From Acidobacteriota bacterium (lineage in GTDB: Bacteria > Acidobacteriota > Blastocatellia > RBC074): 64,000 bases of DNA. The stretch covers positions 23,662-87,661 of the forward strand of contig JACPYM010000109.1 in assembly GCA_016196035.1 (NCBI GenBank). Direction: 5' to 3'. Position numbers and translations under genes: made by a program. Position 1 is the first letter of the stretch. Every line of letters starts with the position of its first letter. Below, piece by piece: positions 40,264-49,640 of this stretch. Under the pieces are notes generated by a model. It searched no databases. It saw nothing but the letters and a program-made list of their open reading frames with translations, and was not told where the DNA came from.

Positions 40264-40947
40264 TTATAGTTCAGGCGCTTTGCCGCCATGGCCGTTGCGG
40301 CGCGCGAGACCTTTGACCAGCGCGCGGCGTTCGTAATCTTCGACCAGCTTCAACAAAATGCTGTGCACTTTGCGCAGACGTGCGCCGGTGTCGGTCATTT
40401 CCAGCAATTCATGTTTCTCGTCCGCTTCGATTTCCAGATAGGCAGAGACGATGAAAGAAAGGGCTTGGGCTTCGTCTGGTAGGTCGGGCAGTTCTTGCGC
40501 GGGGCTTTCGCGCTCTTCTTTCATCTTGCGCCCGGCGACCAGCGTGCGCTCAAACAGGGATTTGACCTGACCGACTTCCCAAGCCAGATCATCAAAGAGC
40601 GTCTCATCGTCAAAGAATTCGACGGCGGCCTGTAGGTAAGGCTCGCCTTCGAGATAGCGCAGCACGCGAAAGCGCCGGCCGCCGACGCAAAGAATGTTCG
40701 AGCGGCCATCGGGCAATTCCTGCACCACGGCGACTTCGACCAGACAGCCAATGCTGCCCACGGCGGGTTTACCCAAGTCACTTTGCCCCTCTTCCTGGCC
40801 CACAATGCCAAAGTTACGATCCGCCTCCAGCGCATCTTTGAGCAATTTGCGATAGCGCGGTTCGAAGACGTGCAACGGTGTGAGCGCGCCGGGGAATTGC
40901 ACCAACGGCAGCGGGAAGAGCGGAATGACGCGGGTTTCAGCATCCAT
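40264..40947 (-). CDS. LON-protease substrate-binding-domain protein
   Basis: Stand-alone LON N-terminal domain protein, without ATPase or protease modules. VIPLFPLPLVQFPGALTPLHVFEPRYR at the N-terminus (the last residues continue into the next helix) and GSIGCLVEV, RFRVL are typical. 227 aa. Function of such proteins is poorly known; a role in proteolysis or substrate binding is assumed. Transcribed convergently to the defence-like operon, and 124 bases upstream lies the end of lepA on the same strand. Confidence 0.85.
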   Translation of the reverse strand: MDAETRVIPLFPLPLVQFPGALTPLHVFEPRYRKLLKDALEADRNFGIVGQEEGQSDLGKPAVGSIGCLVEVAVVQELPDGRSNILCVGGRRFRVLRYLEGEPYLQAAVEFFDDETLFDDLAWEVGQVKSLFERTLVAGRKMKEERESPAQELPDLPDEAQALSFIVSAYLEIEADEKHELLEMTDTGARLRKVHSILLKLVEDYERRALVKGLARRNGHGGKAPEL

Positions 40948-41071
40948 AATGTTTTGTGGATAGTGGCCGGTGACCAGCGAGCGCGATCAGCAGCGGTCTA
41001 AAGTCTGCTGTAACCAACTGCTCCGCACAAGCGAATGACCGTTATCATTGGTGCAGTTTTGTCAGACTGTT

Positions 41072-42868
41072 TTAGTCGTTCACTTTCAAGACTGCCAAAA
41101 ACGCCTCTTGCGGAATATCAACTTTGCCGACGCGCTTCATGCGTTTCTTGCCTTCTTTTTGCTTTTCCAGCAGCTTGCGTTTGCGCGAGATGTCGCCGCC
41201 ATAACACTTGGCCAGCACGTTTTTACCGACGGCCTTGATGGTTTCGCGCGCGATGACACGCGAACCGATGGCGGCCTGGATGGCGACTTCGAACATCTGG
41301 CGCGGGATCAATTTGCGCATCTTTTCAACCAGCACGCGGCCACGCGTCTGGGCCGTGTCCTTATGCACGATCAGCGAGAGCGCGTCCACCAATTCGCCCG
41401 CCACCAGCACGTCCAGCTTCACCAGGTCGGACTCCCGGAAGCCGGCGAAGTGGTAATCAAGCGAGGCATAGCCGCGCGAGACTGATTTCAGCCGGTCAAA
41501 GAAATCGAGCACGATCTCGTTAAGCGGCAGTTCGTAAGTCAGCTTCACGCGCGTGGGCGTGATGTAATCGAAACCCTTCTGAATGCCGCGTTTCTCTTCC
41601 AACAGGGCAAGGATATTCCCGAGAAACTCATCGTTGGTCATGATCATCGCTTCGATGATGGGCTCCTCAAATTTGGCGATGTCACCGGAGTTGGGCATCT
41701 TCGACGGGTTATCCACTTCCATCACTTCGCCTTTGACGGTCGTGATGCGGTAACGCACGCCCGGCGCGGTGGTGATCAGATCAACGTTGAACTCACGTTC
41801 CAACCGCTCCTGCACAATTTCCATGTGCAGCAAGCCCAGGAAGCCACAGCGAAAACCGAAGCCCAGCGCCGCCGAGACTTCCGGTTCAAAGAAGAAAGAC
41901 GAATCGTTCAGCCGCAGTTTTTCCAGGGCATCGCGCAACTCTACATACTGGTGCGATTCGACCGGATAAAGCCCGGCGAAAACCATCGGCTTGATTTCCT
42001 GAAAGCCGGGAAAAGGCTCGGTCGTCGGGCGTGCGGCTTCGGTCACGGTGTCGCCGATGCTCACGTCTGAAACGGTCTTGATGTTGGCGACGATGAAACC
42101 GACTTCGCCCACGCCCAGCTTGTCAATCGGGCGGGGTTTCGGCGTCAGCACACCCAGGTCTTCGACCTCGTGCACGGTCCCTTTGATCATCAGGCGAATC
42201 TTCATCTTGCGGCGCAATTCGCCGTCAATCACACGCACCATAACGATCACGCCGCGATATGAATCAAACCAGGAATCGAAGATCAGCGCCATCAGCGGCG
42301 CGTCGGCGTTACCTTTGGGCGCGGGGACATCGCGCACGATGTGTTCGAGAATTTCGTCAATGCCGATGCCCTGTTTGGCCGAAGCCAGCACCGCGTGATC
42401 GGCGGGAATGCCAATCACGTGTTCGATCTGTTCGCGCACGCGCTCTGGGTCTGCGCCCGGCAAATCAATCTTGTTGAGGACGGGGATGATTTCCAGATTG
42501 TGATTGACCGCCAAATACGCATTGGCCAGCGTCTGCGCCTCTACGCCCTGACTGGCGTCCACAATCAGCACCGCGCCCTCGCAAGCGGACAGACTGCGCG
42601 AAACCTCGTAGCTGAAATCCACATGGCCGGGCGTATCAATCAGGTTGAGAATGTAATCCTGTCCGTCTTTGGCCGTGTAATTCAAGCGCACGGCGTGCAT
42701 TTTGATGGTGATGCCGCGCTCACGTTCCAGATCCATCGCGTCGAGCACCTGGTCTGACATCTCGCGCGTTTCGAGCGCGCCGGTGCGTTCCAGCAAGCGG
42801 TCTGAGAGCGTGGTCTTGCCGTGGTCAATGTGCGCGATGATAGAAAAATTGCGAATGTTCGATGACAT
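41072..42868 (-). CDS. lepA: Elongation factor 4 (LepA), back-translocating ribosomal GTPase
   Basis: Ribosome-associated GTPase that remodels elongating ribosomes under stress. G1 AHIDHGKTT at the N-terminus, switch [11 protein letters not shown]4 [10 protein letters not shown], and the LepA-specific C-terminal region ([19 protein letters not shown] and [18 protein letters not shown]) identify it against EF-G. 598 residues, full length. Clearly conserved housekeeping gene; no regulatory element was recognised upstream. Confidence 0.97.
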   Translation of the reverse strand: MSSNIRNFSIIAHIDHGKTTLSDRLLERTGALETREMSDQVLDAMDLERERGITIKMHAVRLNYTAKDGQDYILNLIDTPGHVDFSYEVSRSLSACEGAVLIVDASQGVEAQTLANAYLAVNHNLEIIPVLNKIDLPGADPERVREQIEHVIGIPADHAVLASAKQGIGIDEILEHIVRDVPAPKGNADAPLMALIFDSWFDSYRGVIVMVRVIDGELRRKMKIRLMIKGTVHEVEDLGVLTPKPRPIDKLGVGEVGFIVANIKTVSDVSIGDTVTEAARPTTEPFPGFQEIKPMVFAGLYPVESHQYVELRDALEKLRLNDSSFFFEPEVSAALGFGFRCGFLGLLHMEIVQERLEREFNVDLITTAPGVRYRITTVKGEVMEVDNPSKMPNSGDIAKFEEPIIEAMIMTNDEFLGNILALLEEKRGIQKGFDYITPTRVKLTYELPLNEIVLDFFDRLKSVSRGYASLDYHFAGFRESDLVKLDVLVAGELVDALSLIVHKDTAQTRGRVLVEKMRKLIPRQMFEVAIQAAIGSRVIARETIKAVGKNVLAKCYGGDISRKRKLLEKQKEGKKRMKRVGKVDIPQEAFLAVLKVND

Positions 42869-42988
42869 GAATGATGTACAGCCTAACGATCAACGATGGC
42901 CAGTAAGTCGAGAGAATAGCTTGTCAATGCAGGTTTTTCAATTTGGCGGTTTGTGCGGCTCGCGCCGGAAAGCACCAGGCCGGCACCT

Positions 42989-43171
42989 TGATCGGATTTC
43001 ATTCGCGTATACGGTAGGGCGTGCGGTGCCGCGACGGTACCGCGCGCGTCAGCAAGCGGCACGTCAAGTCTGGCAGACTGGTGCAACGGGAAAGTCTCCG
43101 CTTGCTGACGCGCGCGGTACGTCCCACTGCGTGGCTTTTTGCCATAGACCGAAATGAAAACCGATCTAACG
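42989..43171. repeat. Dispersed hairpin element, copy C (TTAGA-CGG family)
   Basis: Outer ends TTGATCGGATTTCA and AAAACCGATCTAAC, inner arms 43033-43059 (GACGGTACCGCGCGCGTC...) and 43098-43124. The rest of the gap up to 43495 (about 320 bases) contains nothing I can identify. Confidence 0.85.
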
Positions 43172-43495
43172 CCGCGCAAAAAGAACCGCAGCCCGTGACG
43201 CACGCCGCAAACAAAATTGTTTCAACCCATTTCTTATCCGACGTTTTTGCCAGCTTCTTGCATCATTCAAGTAATCCCAGCGTGGCCCGCGCGTGCGGCG
43301 CAAGTGCTGAGCAGCTTAGTATTGCGGCCTTCTTCCGGCTCATTTCCGCCGTCGGCACCGGAGTTGCACAAATCCTAAGTGGCGAAAAACCAATGATTGA
43401 ATTTTCGCCCACCGAACACCGATTTAAGCTCGCTGAGCTAACATCGTGTTTTCACCGGCAGTCATGGGGGCTGCCCATAAAGAGGTACCATCAGA

Positions 43496-44344
43496 ATGAA
43501 GAACTATTTATTTGCGAGTGATTTTGATCAGACATTGAGTTTCAACGATTCCGGGTTTGTGTTGAGCGAGTTGCTTGGCATCGCCGATTTTGAAGAGCGC
43601 GTGGCCGGCATGGCGCGCATCAACCTGGTGCAACAAGGCGGCGAATTGGCCTATCTGCTTTTGCACGATCCTGAGTTTCGCCGGGTGCGCCGCGAACATT
43701 TGACCGAAGTCGGTAAGCGCATACGGCTTAAGCAAAACATCGAACTGCTGCCCGGCATCCTGAACACAGGCATTGAAGGCCATCATTTCGCCTTCTACGT
43801 CATTTCAGCGGCGCCTGAAGAAGTGATTCAATCGGCGCTCGCGGGCATCGTGCCGCCGGAACATATTTTCGGCACGCGCTTCCGCTACCACCCACAGACG
43901 GGCGAGATCGAATCCATCGTGCGCGTCCCGGCGGGTTACGGCAAAGTCGCGGTACTGGGTGAATTGCAGACAGAGCTTCAACTCAGCCCGGATCGCGTCG
44001 TTTATATCGGCGATGGCAGTTCGGATGTGCACGTGATGTTGCACGTCAATCGTTGCGACGGCTTCACGGTAGCGGTGTCGGAAAACAAATACCTGACGCC
44101 CATCGCCAAACGCACCATCCTGAGCGAAGACGCGCTCAGTCCGTTGATTCCCGTGCTGGAAGAGATTGTCGGGTTGGCCGACCCGACCAGCATTCGCTTG
44201 CTGTTTGAAGCGCATGGTTTGCAAATTCAGGAGTGGGACAAGGTCAAAACCGATTGGCTGACGATCCGCGCCTTGCCGCCCAAAACGTTAGTGCAAGCGG
44301 CGGGCGCGCAAGCACCGACAGCGACGGAGGTGCGGAATGTTTGA
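43496..44344 (+). CDS. HAD-superfamily phosphatase (phosphoserine-phosphatase-like)
   Basis: Hydrolase with nucleophile motif I DFDQTLS (residues 9-15), motif [12 protein letters not shown] (serine/threonine), and motif [12 protein letters not shown]. The cap region is helical and short. 282 aa with a longer C-terminal extension after the core. Substrate unknown. The start ATG has an AGAGG site. Its 3' end overlaps the next small membrane gene by 8 bases, so they are cotranscribed. Confidence 0.85.
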   Translation: MKNYLFASDFDQTLSFNDSGFVLSELLGIADFEERVAGMARINLVQQGGELAYLLLHDPEFRRVRREHLTEVGKRIRLKQNIELLPGILNTGIEGHHFAFYVISAAPEEVIQSALAGIVPPEHIFGTRFRYHPQTGEIESIVRVPAGYGKVAVLGELQTELQLSPDRVVYIGDGSSDVHVMLHVNRCDGFTVAVSENKYLTPIAKRTILSEDALSPLIPVLEEIVGLADPTSIRLLFEAHGLQIQEWDKVKTDWLTIRALPPKTLVQAAGAQAPTATEVRNV

Positions 44345-44588
44345 CTACCTGGTTGACCACTGGGTTGAATGGATCGGCTGGGCGGCAACCGCTGTTTTTG
44401 CCCTTTCGTATTTCTGCCGCCAACCCACGTCATTGCGCCGCGTACAGGCGCTGGCGGCGCTGCTCTGGATCGGCTACGGCGTCATCATCAAAGCCCCGCC
44501 CGTCATCGTCGCCAATGTGGTCGTTGCGGTGATGGCGCTGCTCTCTTCGTTCCGGGGTCGCGCGCAGCATCAGCCTAGGGGGGCGTAA
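44337..44588 (+). CDS. Small membrane protein (YgjV/SemiSWEET-like)
   Basis: 83 residues with three helices ([48 protein letters not shown]). The pattern of short helices and a polar loop with the [11 protein letters not shown] segment recalls YgjV-like or half-size sugar transporters. Its last residues (QHQPRGA) run into the start of a repeat region. Overlaps the HAD gene by 8 bases. Function unknown. Confidence 0.65.
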   Translation: MFDYLVDHWVEWIGWAATAVFALSYFCRQPTSLRRVQALAALLWIGYGVIIKAPPVIVANVVVAVMALLSSFRGRAQHQPRGA

Positions 44589-44598
44589 GCCCCGGTAT

Positions 44599-44756
44599 GG
44601 AACGGGGAGCGTGAGCGATCTGAGCTTTGGTATTTGAGGCATTGGAGTTCCTTTTGTACGTCCAATGCCAAGGCTCAGGTCGCTCACGCTCCCCGTTCCG
44701 CATCGCACTAGACCGCGCGCGGTTTTCCCGTACACCGTAGTAAAAACCGATCTAAC
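44599..44756. repeat. Hairpin repeat GGGGAGCGTGAGCG family, copy 2, plus truncated TTAGA-CGG element
   Basis: Arms 44599-44630 and 44668-44699 are complementary over about 32 bases and related to 26991-27097. Immediately after, 44708-44756 carries the outer end of the other repeat family (CGGTTTTCCCGTACAC and AAAACCGATCTAAC) without its central hairpin. Confidence 0.8.
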
Positions 44757-44766
44757 AGTCACAACA

Positions 44767-46203
44767 TCAATTTCCGCCGCTCACTTCCAACCGCAGCACT
44801 GTCGCCAAATCCCCTGACGCCTGCGCGGGCAATTGCACATTCAGCTTCGCGCCCGTCTGCGTGAACTTCAGCGCCTTTTTCGGCGCGGTCAGCAATGCCG
44901 CCTTTGTCACCTTGCCTTTCACGCCATCCAGCGTGAACTCTTTCGGCCAGGTGAACAGATGCAGATAAAGCTTGCCCGGCTTGGCCGTCGCGCGCCATTC
45001 CTTCGACTGTTCAAACAGCGGCTGGCCTTGCGCATTCTTTTTGGTTTCGCTGAGCTTGCCGAACTCCTGCCCGAAAGGCGACGGAGTGGCGCCGTAGATC
45101 GCCTCGCCGTTGACCTTCAACCATTGTCCCACTTTGCGCAGAACATCCTGACTCGGTTGCGGAATCACGCCATCGGCCATCGGGCCGACGTTGAGCAAGT
45201 AGTTGCCGCCCTTGCTGACAATGTCCACCAGTTTGAAGACGACGTCGGCGGGCGGCTTCCAGTTCGTGTCGTAGCTTTTGTAACCCCAGGTATCGTTGAG
45301 CGTCGCGGGCACTTCCCAAACGCCGGGCACGACCGCGTCGGGGATGCGGTTGTCGCCCGTCGAACGATAATCGCCCTTGCCGCCCAGCCGCCCGTTGACC
45401 AGGCAAGTGGGTTGCAGCGTGCGCACCATGTCGGCGAATTGCTGCGCGCGCTGTTCGGTCATCAGGCGCGGCGTGTCGAACCAGATCAGGCCGAGCGGCC
45501 CGTATTGCGTCAGTATCTCGCGCGTTTGCGGCAGCGCCTTGTCGCGCAGGTATTGATCGAAATCCTTTTTGTCGTCAGGGCCAAAATCCCAGGTGTTGCC
45601 CGCGCCGTTCGGCTCGTGCCAGTCCTGCGCCTGCGAATAATAAAAACACAGCTTGATGCCGCGTTTGGCGCAAGCCGCTTGCAGTTCCTTCAGCGGGTCG
45701 CGTTTGAAGGGCGTGGCGTCCGCGATGTTGTACGGGCTGGCCTGCGATTTGAACATGGCGAAGCCATCGTGGTGTTTTGAAGTGATCGTCAGATATTTCA
45801 TCCCGGCGTCTTGCGCCAGTTGCGCCCAGGCTTCGGCGTCGAACTTGACCGGGTTAAATTGCGCGGCCAGTTGTTCGTACTCCTTCACCGGAATCTTGGC
45901 GCGGTTCATGATCCATTCGCCGATGCCGGGAATCTGCTGCCCTTTCCACGTCCCAGCGGGAATGGCGTAAAGGCCCCAATGAATGAACAAGCCGAACTTG
46001 GCCTCGCGAAACCATTGGCTGCGTGGGTTGTTCATTTCGCGCGCGGCCTCTTCAGGCGAAGCGCTGGTGATGGCCGGACGCGGCGCTTGGGGTGCCTGAG
46101 CTGGTTGTTGAAAGTAAGCCTGCGCCAGCGCCGCCGTCAGCAACATGACAGCGCACACCGCGCCGCAGAACACCAGGAAACGTGTTTTGTTCGAGGTCTG
46201 CAT
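44767..46203 (-). CDS. Secreted alpha-L-fucosidase, GH29
   Basis: Releases alpha-linked fucose from glycans. The N-terminal signal segment is LVFCGAVCAVMLLTAALAQA. GH29 hallmarks: WFREAKFGLFIHWGLYAIPAG, YLTITSKHHDGFAMF, YYSQAQDWHEP and the nucleophile aspartate in LIWFDTPR. The C-terminal 100 residues are a beta-sandwich. 478 aa is normal. It is the last gene of a minus-strand series with GH36, a GH29-like protein and TonB-dependent receptors, so it fits a glycan-utilisation locus. Confidence 0.93.
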   Translation of the reverse strand: MQTSNKTRFLVFCGAVCAVMLLTAALAQAYFQQPAQAPQAPRPAITSASPEEAAREMNNPRSQWFREAKFGLFIHWGLYAIPAGTWKGQQIPGIGEWIMNRAKIPVKEYEQLAAQFNPVKFDAEAWAQLAQDAGMKYLTITSKHHDGFAMFKSQASPYNIADATPFKRDPLKELQAACAKRGIKLCFYYSQAQDWHEPNGAGNTWDFGPDDKKDFDQYLRDKALPQTREILTQYGPLGLIWFDTPRLMTEQRAQQFADMVRTLQPTCLVNGRLGGKGDYRSTGDNRIPDAVVPGVWEVPATLNDTWGYKSYDTNWKPPADVVFKLVDIVSKGGNYLLNVGPMADGVIPQPSQDVLRKVGQWLKVNGEAIYGATPSPFGQEFGKLSETKKNAQGQPLFEQSKEWRATAKPGKLYLHLFTWPKEFTLDGVKGKVTKAALLTAPKKALKFTQTGAKLNVQLPAQASGDLATVLRLEVSGGN

Positions 46204-46285
46204 AATGGGTTCATCCTTTCGAGCGGTTATGTGAAAAGGGTCGGGTGCCAGCAGGGGCGAACCTGGGTACGCACCGGTTGAAATT

Positions 46286-48133
46286 TTATTGGCAAATGAA
46301 GATTCGTGCCGATCGCGGCGGCAACTCTTTGATCGTGATGCTGCGTTGCGGTTGCGCCAGCGTTTCCCCCGTCCAGAAATCCGTCACGCGCGCAGGTCTT
46401 GGCAACGGAACGGTCAGTGTTAATGGTTGCGCGTCCCAATTAAAAACGCACACCGCGCGCCCTTCCGGCAACGTCACCACGCCGACTTGCAGCTTGTCAT
46501 CGGCAAAGGCCGCCGCGCGCCCGGTTGGTGGCATCAGCTTTTTGAGCAGCGCCAGACGGTCAGGCGGAATCTGGGTCAGATCATCGCCTGAGAGCAGCAT
46601 GCCGCCGCTGGCATAAATCACCGTCGCATGAAACTGAAATTCGTTGAGCGGCAAATTCCCCGCCAGCACGATGGCGTCAGGGTCGTTCCACCAGAGCCGC
46701 CCGTTTTGCCAGTTGCGCAACAGATTCTGCCGCCCTGTCGTGGCGATGCGTTCCCACTTGCGCGTGATGTCGTTTGAGCTGCGCGAGCCGTGAATCAAAC
46801 CGAGCGAAGCCCAAATGGGATGATTGCAGCCGAGAATGAAACTGTCGCCCGCGCCGCGCAAAACGGCTTGCATTCCGCGCCGATAGGCTTCGATGCGCGT
46901 GGCTTTCGGGTCATGCAACCGCCCGCCGTGCAGCGCGCCCCAGAAATTCGCATCCAGTTTGAAATACGTGCAGCCCCACTCATTGCGCATCGTGCGAAAG
47001 ACGCTTTCCAGATGCCGTTGCACTTCAGGATGCGTGCCGTCGAGCACGTACCACGGGCCGCGCCGCCAGCCGCCGAACGAAACTTTGTCAGAACGCAGCG
47101 GGCTACCATCCGCATCTTTGATGAACCAGTCGGGGTGTTGCTGGAACAAGTGGGATTTCTCTTCGGCGATAAACGGCGCGACCCAGATGGCTGGTTCAAA
47201 GCCGCGCGCGCGAATCTTTTTCAGCACGTCCCGCACGCCGCCGCCAAAGGCTGCGCCCGTTTCGAGCCAATCGCCCATCGCGGGTTGATAGCCGTCATCA
47301 AGCTGAATGTATTTCAGTCCCGGCGCATTGCGCGCAATAAAATCAAGGTTGTCGAGCACCTGCCCAGCCGTCACGCGCGGCCCGAAGCAATACCACGAAC
47401 ACCAGCCCGTCGGCGGCGCAGCAGCGCGCAAGCGCGGATGATTTTCCGCCAGCCGTTTGGCAAGCGCATCCAGCAGTACGGCGCGATCTGTGCCCGTGCG
47501 AACGGTGAATTCTTCGAGTTCCCAGGTTTCGCCGGGTTTGAGTTCCAGCCCTTCGGCATCAAGGACGACTTGCAACGATGAATCGCGCAGATAAAACTGC
47601 CCGTTGAAACGGCGGCACGAAGTGAAGGCCAGCAAATGCGTGCTGCCTTGTGGCGGCGTCAGCGTCATCATTCCATAAAACGCCCGCGCCCCTGTTGGCA
47701 CAGGCATTTTGTAATGCTTCGCGTCGGTGTAATTGCCCTCATCCACCGGCTGGCCCAGCGTGCCCGCCGTCTGGCTGAGCATCTGAAAGCCTTCGCCATA
47801 CAGCCGCGTTTCGGGCGGCAGGTTGAGCGCAAGATCAAACAGGACGACTTCCCGAATCCGCACAGCAGCCTTACCGCGATTGCTGAGGCGTGTACGACAC
47901 AGCGCGCCGTTCCATTGCCGCTGCAAGCTGAGTTGTTTGATGTCCGTTTGCGCATCAAGCGGCACGATGGCGCTGGGCGCTTGTTGCAGCGTTTGCTGTG
48001 TGAGCTCCGCTGTTTGAAATGCGAAACCAGTCTCAGCAGCAATTGCCAGCAGCGGCGCGCCGAGCGTGAGCCGCAATGCCTCACGGCGTGTGATGCTTGC
48101 GTCAGACAGCGAAGTTTTATTTTGTTTGTTCAT
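46286..48133 (-). CDS. Exported alpha-galactosidase-like glycoside hydrolase, GH36
   Basis: A twin-arginine-type signal (SITRREALRLTLGAPLLAIA) suggests Tat export. The catalytic barrel begins at GWCSWYCFGPRVTAGQVL; YIQLDDGYQPAMGDWL and the nucleophile-containing YFKLDANFWGALHG identify a GH36/GH27-clan enzyme, with RSSNDI later as the acid/base region. 615 aa. Probably removes alpha-galactose residues. The start overlaps the 3' end of the preceding GH29-like gene by 17 bases, so they form an operon. Confidence 0.88.
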   Translation of the reverse strand: MNKQNKTSLSDASITRREALRLTLGAPLLAIAAETGFAFQTAELTQQTLQQAPSAIVPLDAQTDIKQLSLQRQWNGALCRTRLSNRGKAAVRIREVVLFDLALNLPPETRLYGEGFQMLSQTAGTLGQPVDEGNYTDAKHYKMPVPTGARAFYGMMTLTPPQGSTHLLAFTSCRRFNGQFYLRDSSLQVVLDAEGLELKPGETWELEEFTVRTGTDRAVLLDALAKRLAENHPRLRAAAPPTGWCSWYCFGPRVTAGQVLDNLDFIARNAPGLKYIQLDDGYQPAMGDWLETGAAFGGGVRDVLKKIRARGFEPAIWVAPFIAEEKSHLFQQHPDWFIKDADGSPLRSDKVSFGGWRRGPWYVLDGTHPEVQRHLESVFRTMRNEWGCTYFKLDANFWGALHGGRLHDPKATRIEAYRRGMQAVLRGAGDSFILGCNHPIWASLGLIHGSRSSNDITRKWERIATTGRQNLLRNWQNGRLWWNDPDAIVLAGNLPLNEFQFHATVIYASGGMLLSGDDLTQIPPDRLALLKKLMPPTGRAAAFADDKLQVGVVTLPEGRAVCVFNWDAQPLTLTVPLPRPARVTDFWTGETLAQPQRSITIKELPPRSARIFICQ

Positions 48134-49247
48134 TGGAGAAGCTGCTTTTCAAGCTGTTCAATTGTTCGAGGAATGACTGCGCCATCAATCCGTTCGTTTG
48201 CACCGGCACATCCCACGTCACTGCGCCGCCTTGATTGACGACGTTGCGCGTCCAGTTGACGATTTGCTCGCTGGTGAAACGCGGCGCGCCTTTGCCCCAG
48301 GTTTGTCCCAGATAACTCAGCATGTGCAATTGCGCGCCATCCACGTTGCCGTCCACTGCACGCCGGATGACGAAGCGGTCGGGCTGATCAATCTCGCCCG
48401 CGATGTAATCTTCGTGCGGCGTAATCGAAAGCGTGCGATAGACGACGCCGGGGTTGAAGGCGAGGATGCTCGCCCCATTGCCCGCGCGTGCCGCCGCCGC
48501 AAAGCTTTCAAAGTTGGGCGGCGTCAGCGAGCGATACATCGTGTTCGGCCAGTAACAACCATCGAACCACCAGCCGGAAACTTTGTTGCCCCAGCGCCGC
48601 GACCAGTCACGAATCACCTGCTCCCACTTCGCGCTGAATTCACGATTCGGGTATGGGCCGTTCCTCCATTCGAGCGCCTGCATCGCCGCCTGATCGTGAT
48701 TGGGCGCGCCCGAAGGCAGATAGACCATCAACCGGATGCCGCGTTTGCTGAGCGCCGTCGCCAAGTCAGCGACCAAATCACGGCGCGCGCATTTGCTCGG
48801 TTGAATGCCCGTCAGTTTGTCGTAGGTCGGATTCGGTGCGAGGTAAAACCCGGAATTCTGCCCGATGCTGATGAGGTAATAATGCGCGCCCGCCGTTTGC
48901 AATTGCTGCGCGATGCCTTCGGCGTCAAAGCCATCAATCAGCTTGTTCCAATCCTCACTCGTCCATTTGCGCTGCGGATCAATCCAATCGGGCAGGAAAT
49001 GCGTCATCACGCCCCAACGCGCCTGCTTCAACCAGGCCGCACGCATTGGCAAAGGTTGACTGGCAGCTTTTGGCTGTCCAATCAAGTCTTTCGGCATAGA
49101 CGCTATCCCTTTGCCCGGCAATGGAGGAGCCTTCCGCCCTGCTGCAATAAGACAGAAGATACCTGTAAGCAGCAAACCAACGAGAATCTTTCTGTCCAAG
49201 GTTTTCCTCCAAATGCTTTTTGCCTGGCTCGATTTGTATTTGAACAT
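48117..49247 (-). CDS. GH29-like secreted glycoside hydrolase, divergent
   Basis: The N-terminal hydrophobic segment (ILVGLLLTGIFCLIAAG) is a signal or lipoprotein-type anchor. The barrel shows QARWGVMTHFLPDW, HYYLISIGQNSGFYLAPNP, LMVYLPSGAPNHDQ and the candidate nucleophile in VSGWWFDGCYWP, similar to but clearly different from the true fucosidase two genes away. 376 aa, lacking the C-terminal beta domain. Substrate unproven. It precedes the GH36 gene with an overlap. A transposon-like element lies in the space upstream. Confidence 0.75.
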   Translation of the reverse strand: MFKYKSSQAKSIWRKTLDRKILVGLLLTGIFCLIAAGRKAPPLPGKGIASMPKDLIGQPKAASQPLPMRAAWLKQARWGVMTHFLPDWIDPQRKWTSEDWNKLIDGFDAEGIAQQLQTAGAHYYLISIGQNSGFYLAPNPTYDKLTGIQPSKCARRDLVADLATALSKRGIRLMVYLPSGAPNHDQAAMQALEWRNGPYPNREFSAKWEQVIRDWSRRWGNKVSGWWFDGCYWPNTMYRSLTPPNFESFAAAARAGNGASILAFNPGVVYRTLSITPHEDYIAGEIDQPDRFVIRRAVDGNVDGAQLHMLSYLGQTWGKGAPRFTSEQIVNWTRNVVNQGGAVTWDVPVQTNGLMAQSFLEQLNSLKSSFSNEQTK

Positions 49248-49254
49248 CAGGGAA

Positions 49255-49610
49255 GGCTGTGAACAGCGGTGTAAGACAGATTCTCAACCTTGTCATTACC
49301 CACATCTTTTCTCTTTTGCGCCGGAGGCGCGGTGGATATTAGCCGGTGGTGAAACCACCGGAAATGATGCCATTATTGCCTTTGCGCCCCGGCCGGGGCG
49401 CGGGACCGAAGCACAGTGATAAAAAATTCCGTCCTTCAAGGTTCCGTCCGGCACCCCGGCCGGGGTGCGAACTGTCTGCGCTCGGTTCCGGTGGTTTCAC
49501 CACCGGCTAATATCCACGGCCCTTTCAGGGCCAAAAGCGGAAATCGCCAAACGCGAAAAATGTGGGTAATGACAAGATTCTCAACCTGCCTTACACCGTT
49601 CACAGTCCGT
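49255..49610. repeat. Small hairpin repeat split by a transposon-like element
   Basis: GGCTGTGAACAGCGGTGTAA... (49255-49279) is complementary, with a 2-base indel, to 49586-49610. Removing the inserted element and one duplication leaves a hairpin whose loop is exactly the 9-bp duplicated target. Confidence 0.8.
49289..49576. mobile_element. Non-autonomous 288-bp element with 9-bp target duplication, copy 2
   Basis: The ends CTTGTCATTACCCACAT are identical to those of the element at 16909-17195. ATTCTCAAC flanks both sides (49280-49288 and 49577-49585). The interior differs: hairpins CCCCGGCCGGGG, CCGGTGGTGAAACCACCGG and GGCCCTTTCAGGGCC, with no coding sequence. Different insides with the same ends indicate a family sharing only its transposase-recognition ends. 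Confidence 0.9.
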
Positions 49611-49640
49611 ATGCCCTACCCTCGGAATAACCACAAATGG

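Noticed and set aside
43021..43521. 166-codon open frame reading through the repeat before the HAD gene
   Set aside because: The first half is the palindromic repeat translated; no ribosome site and no homology recognised.
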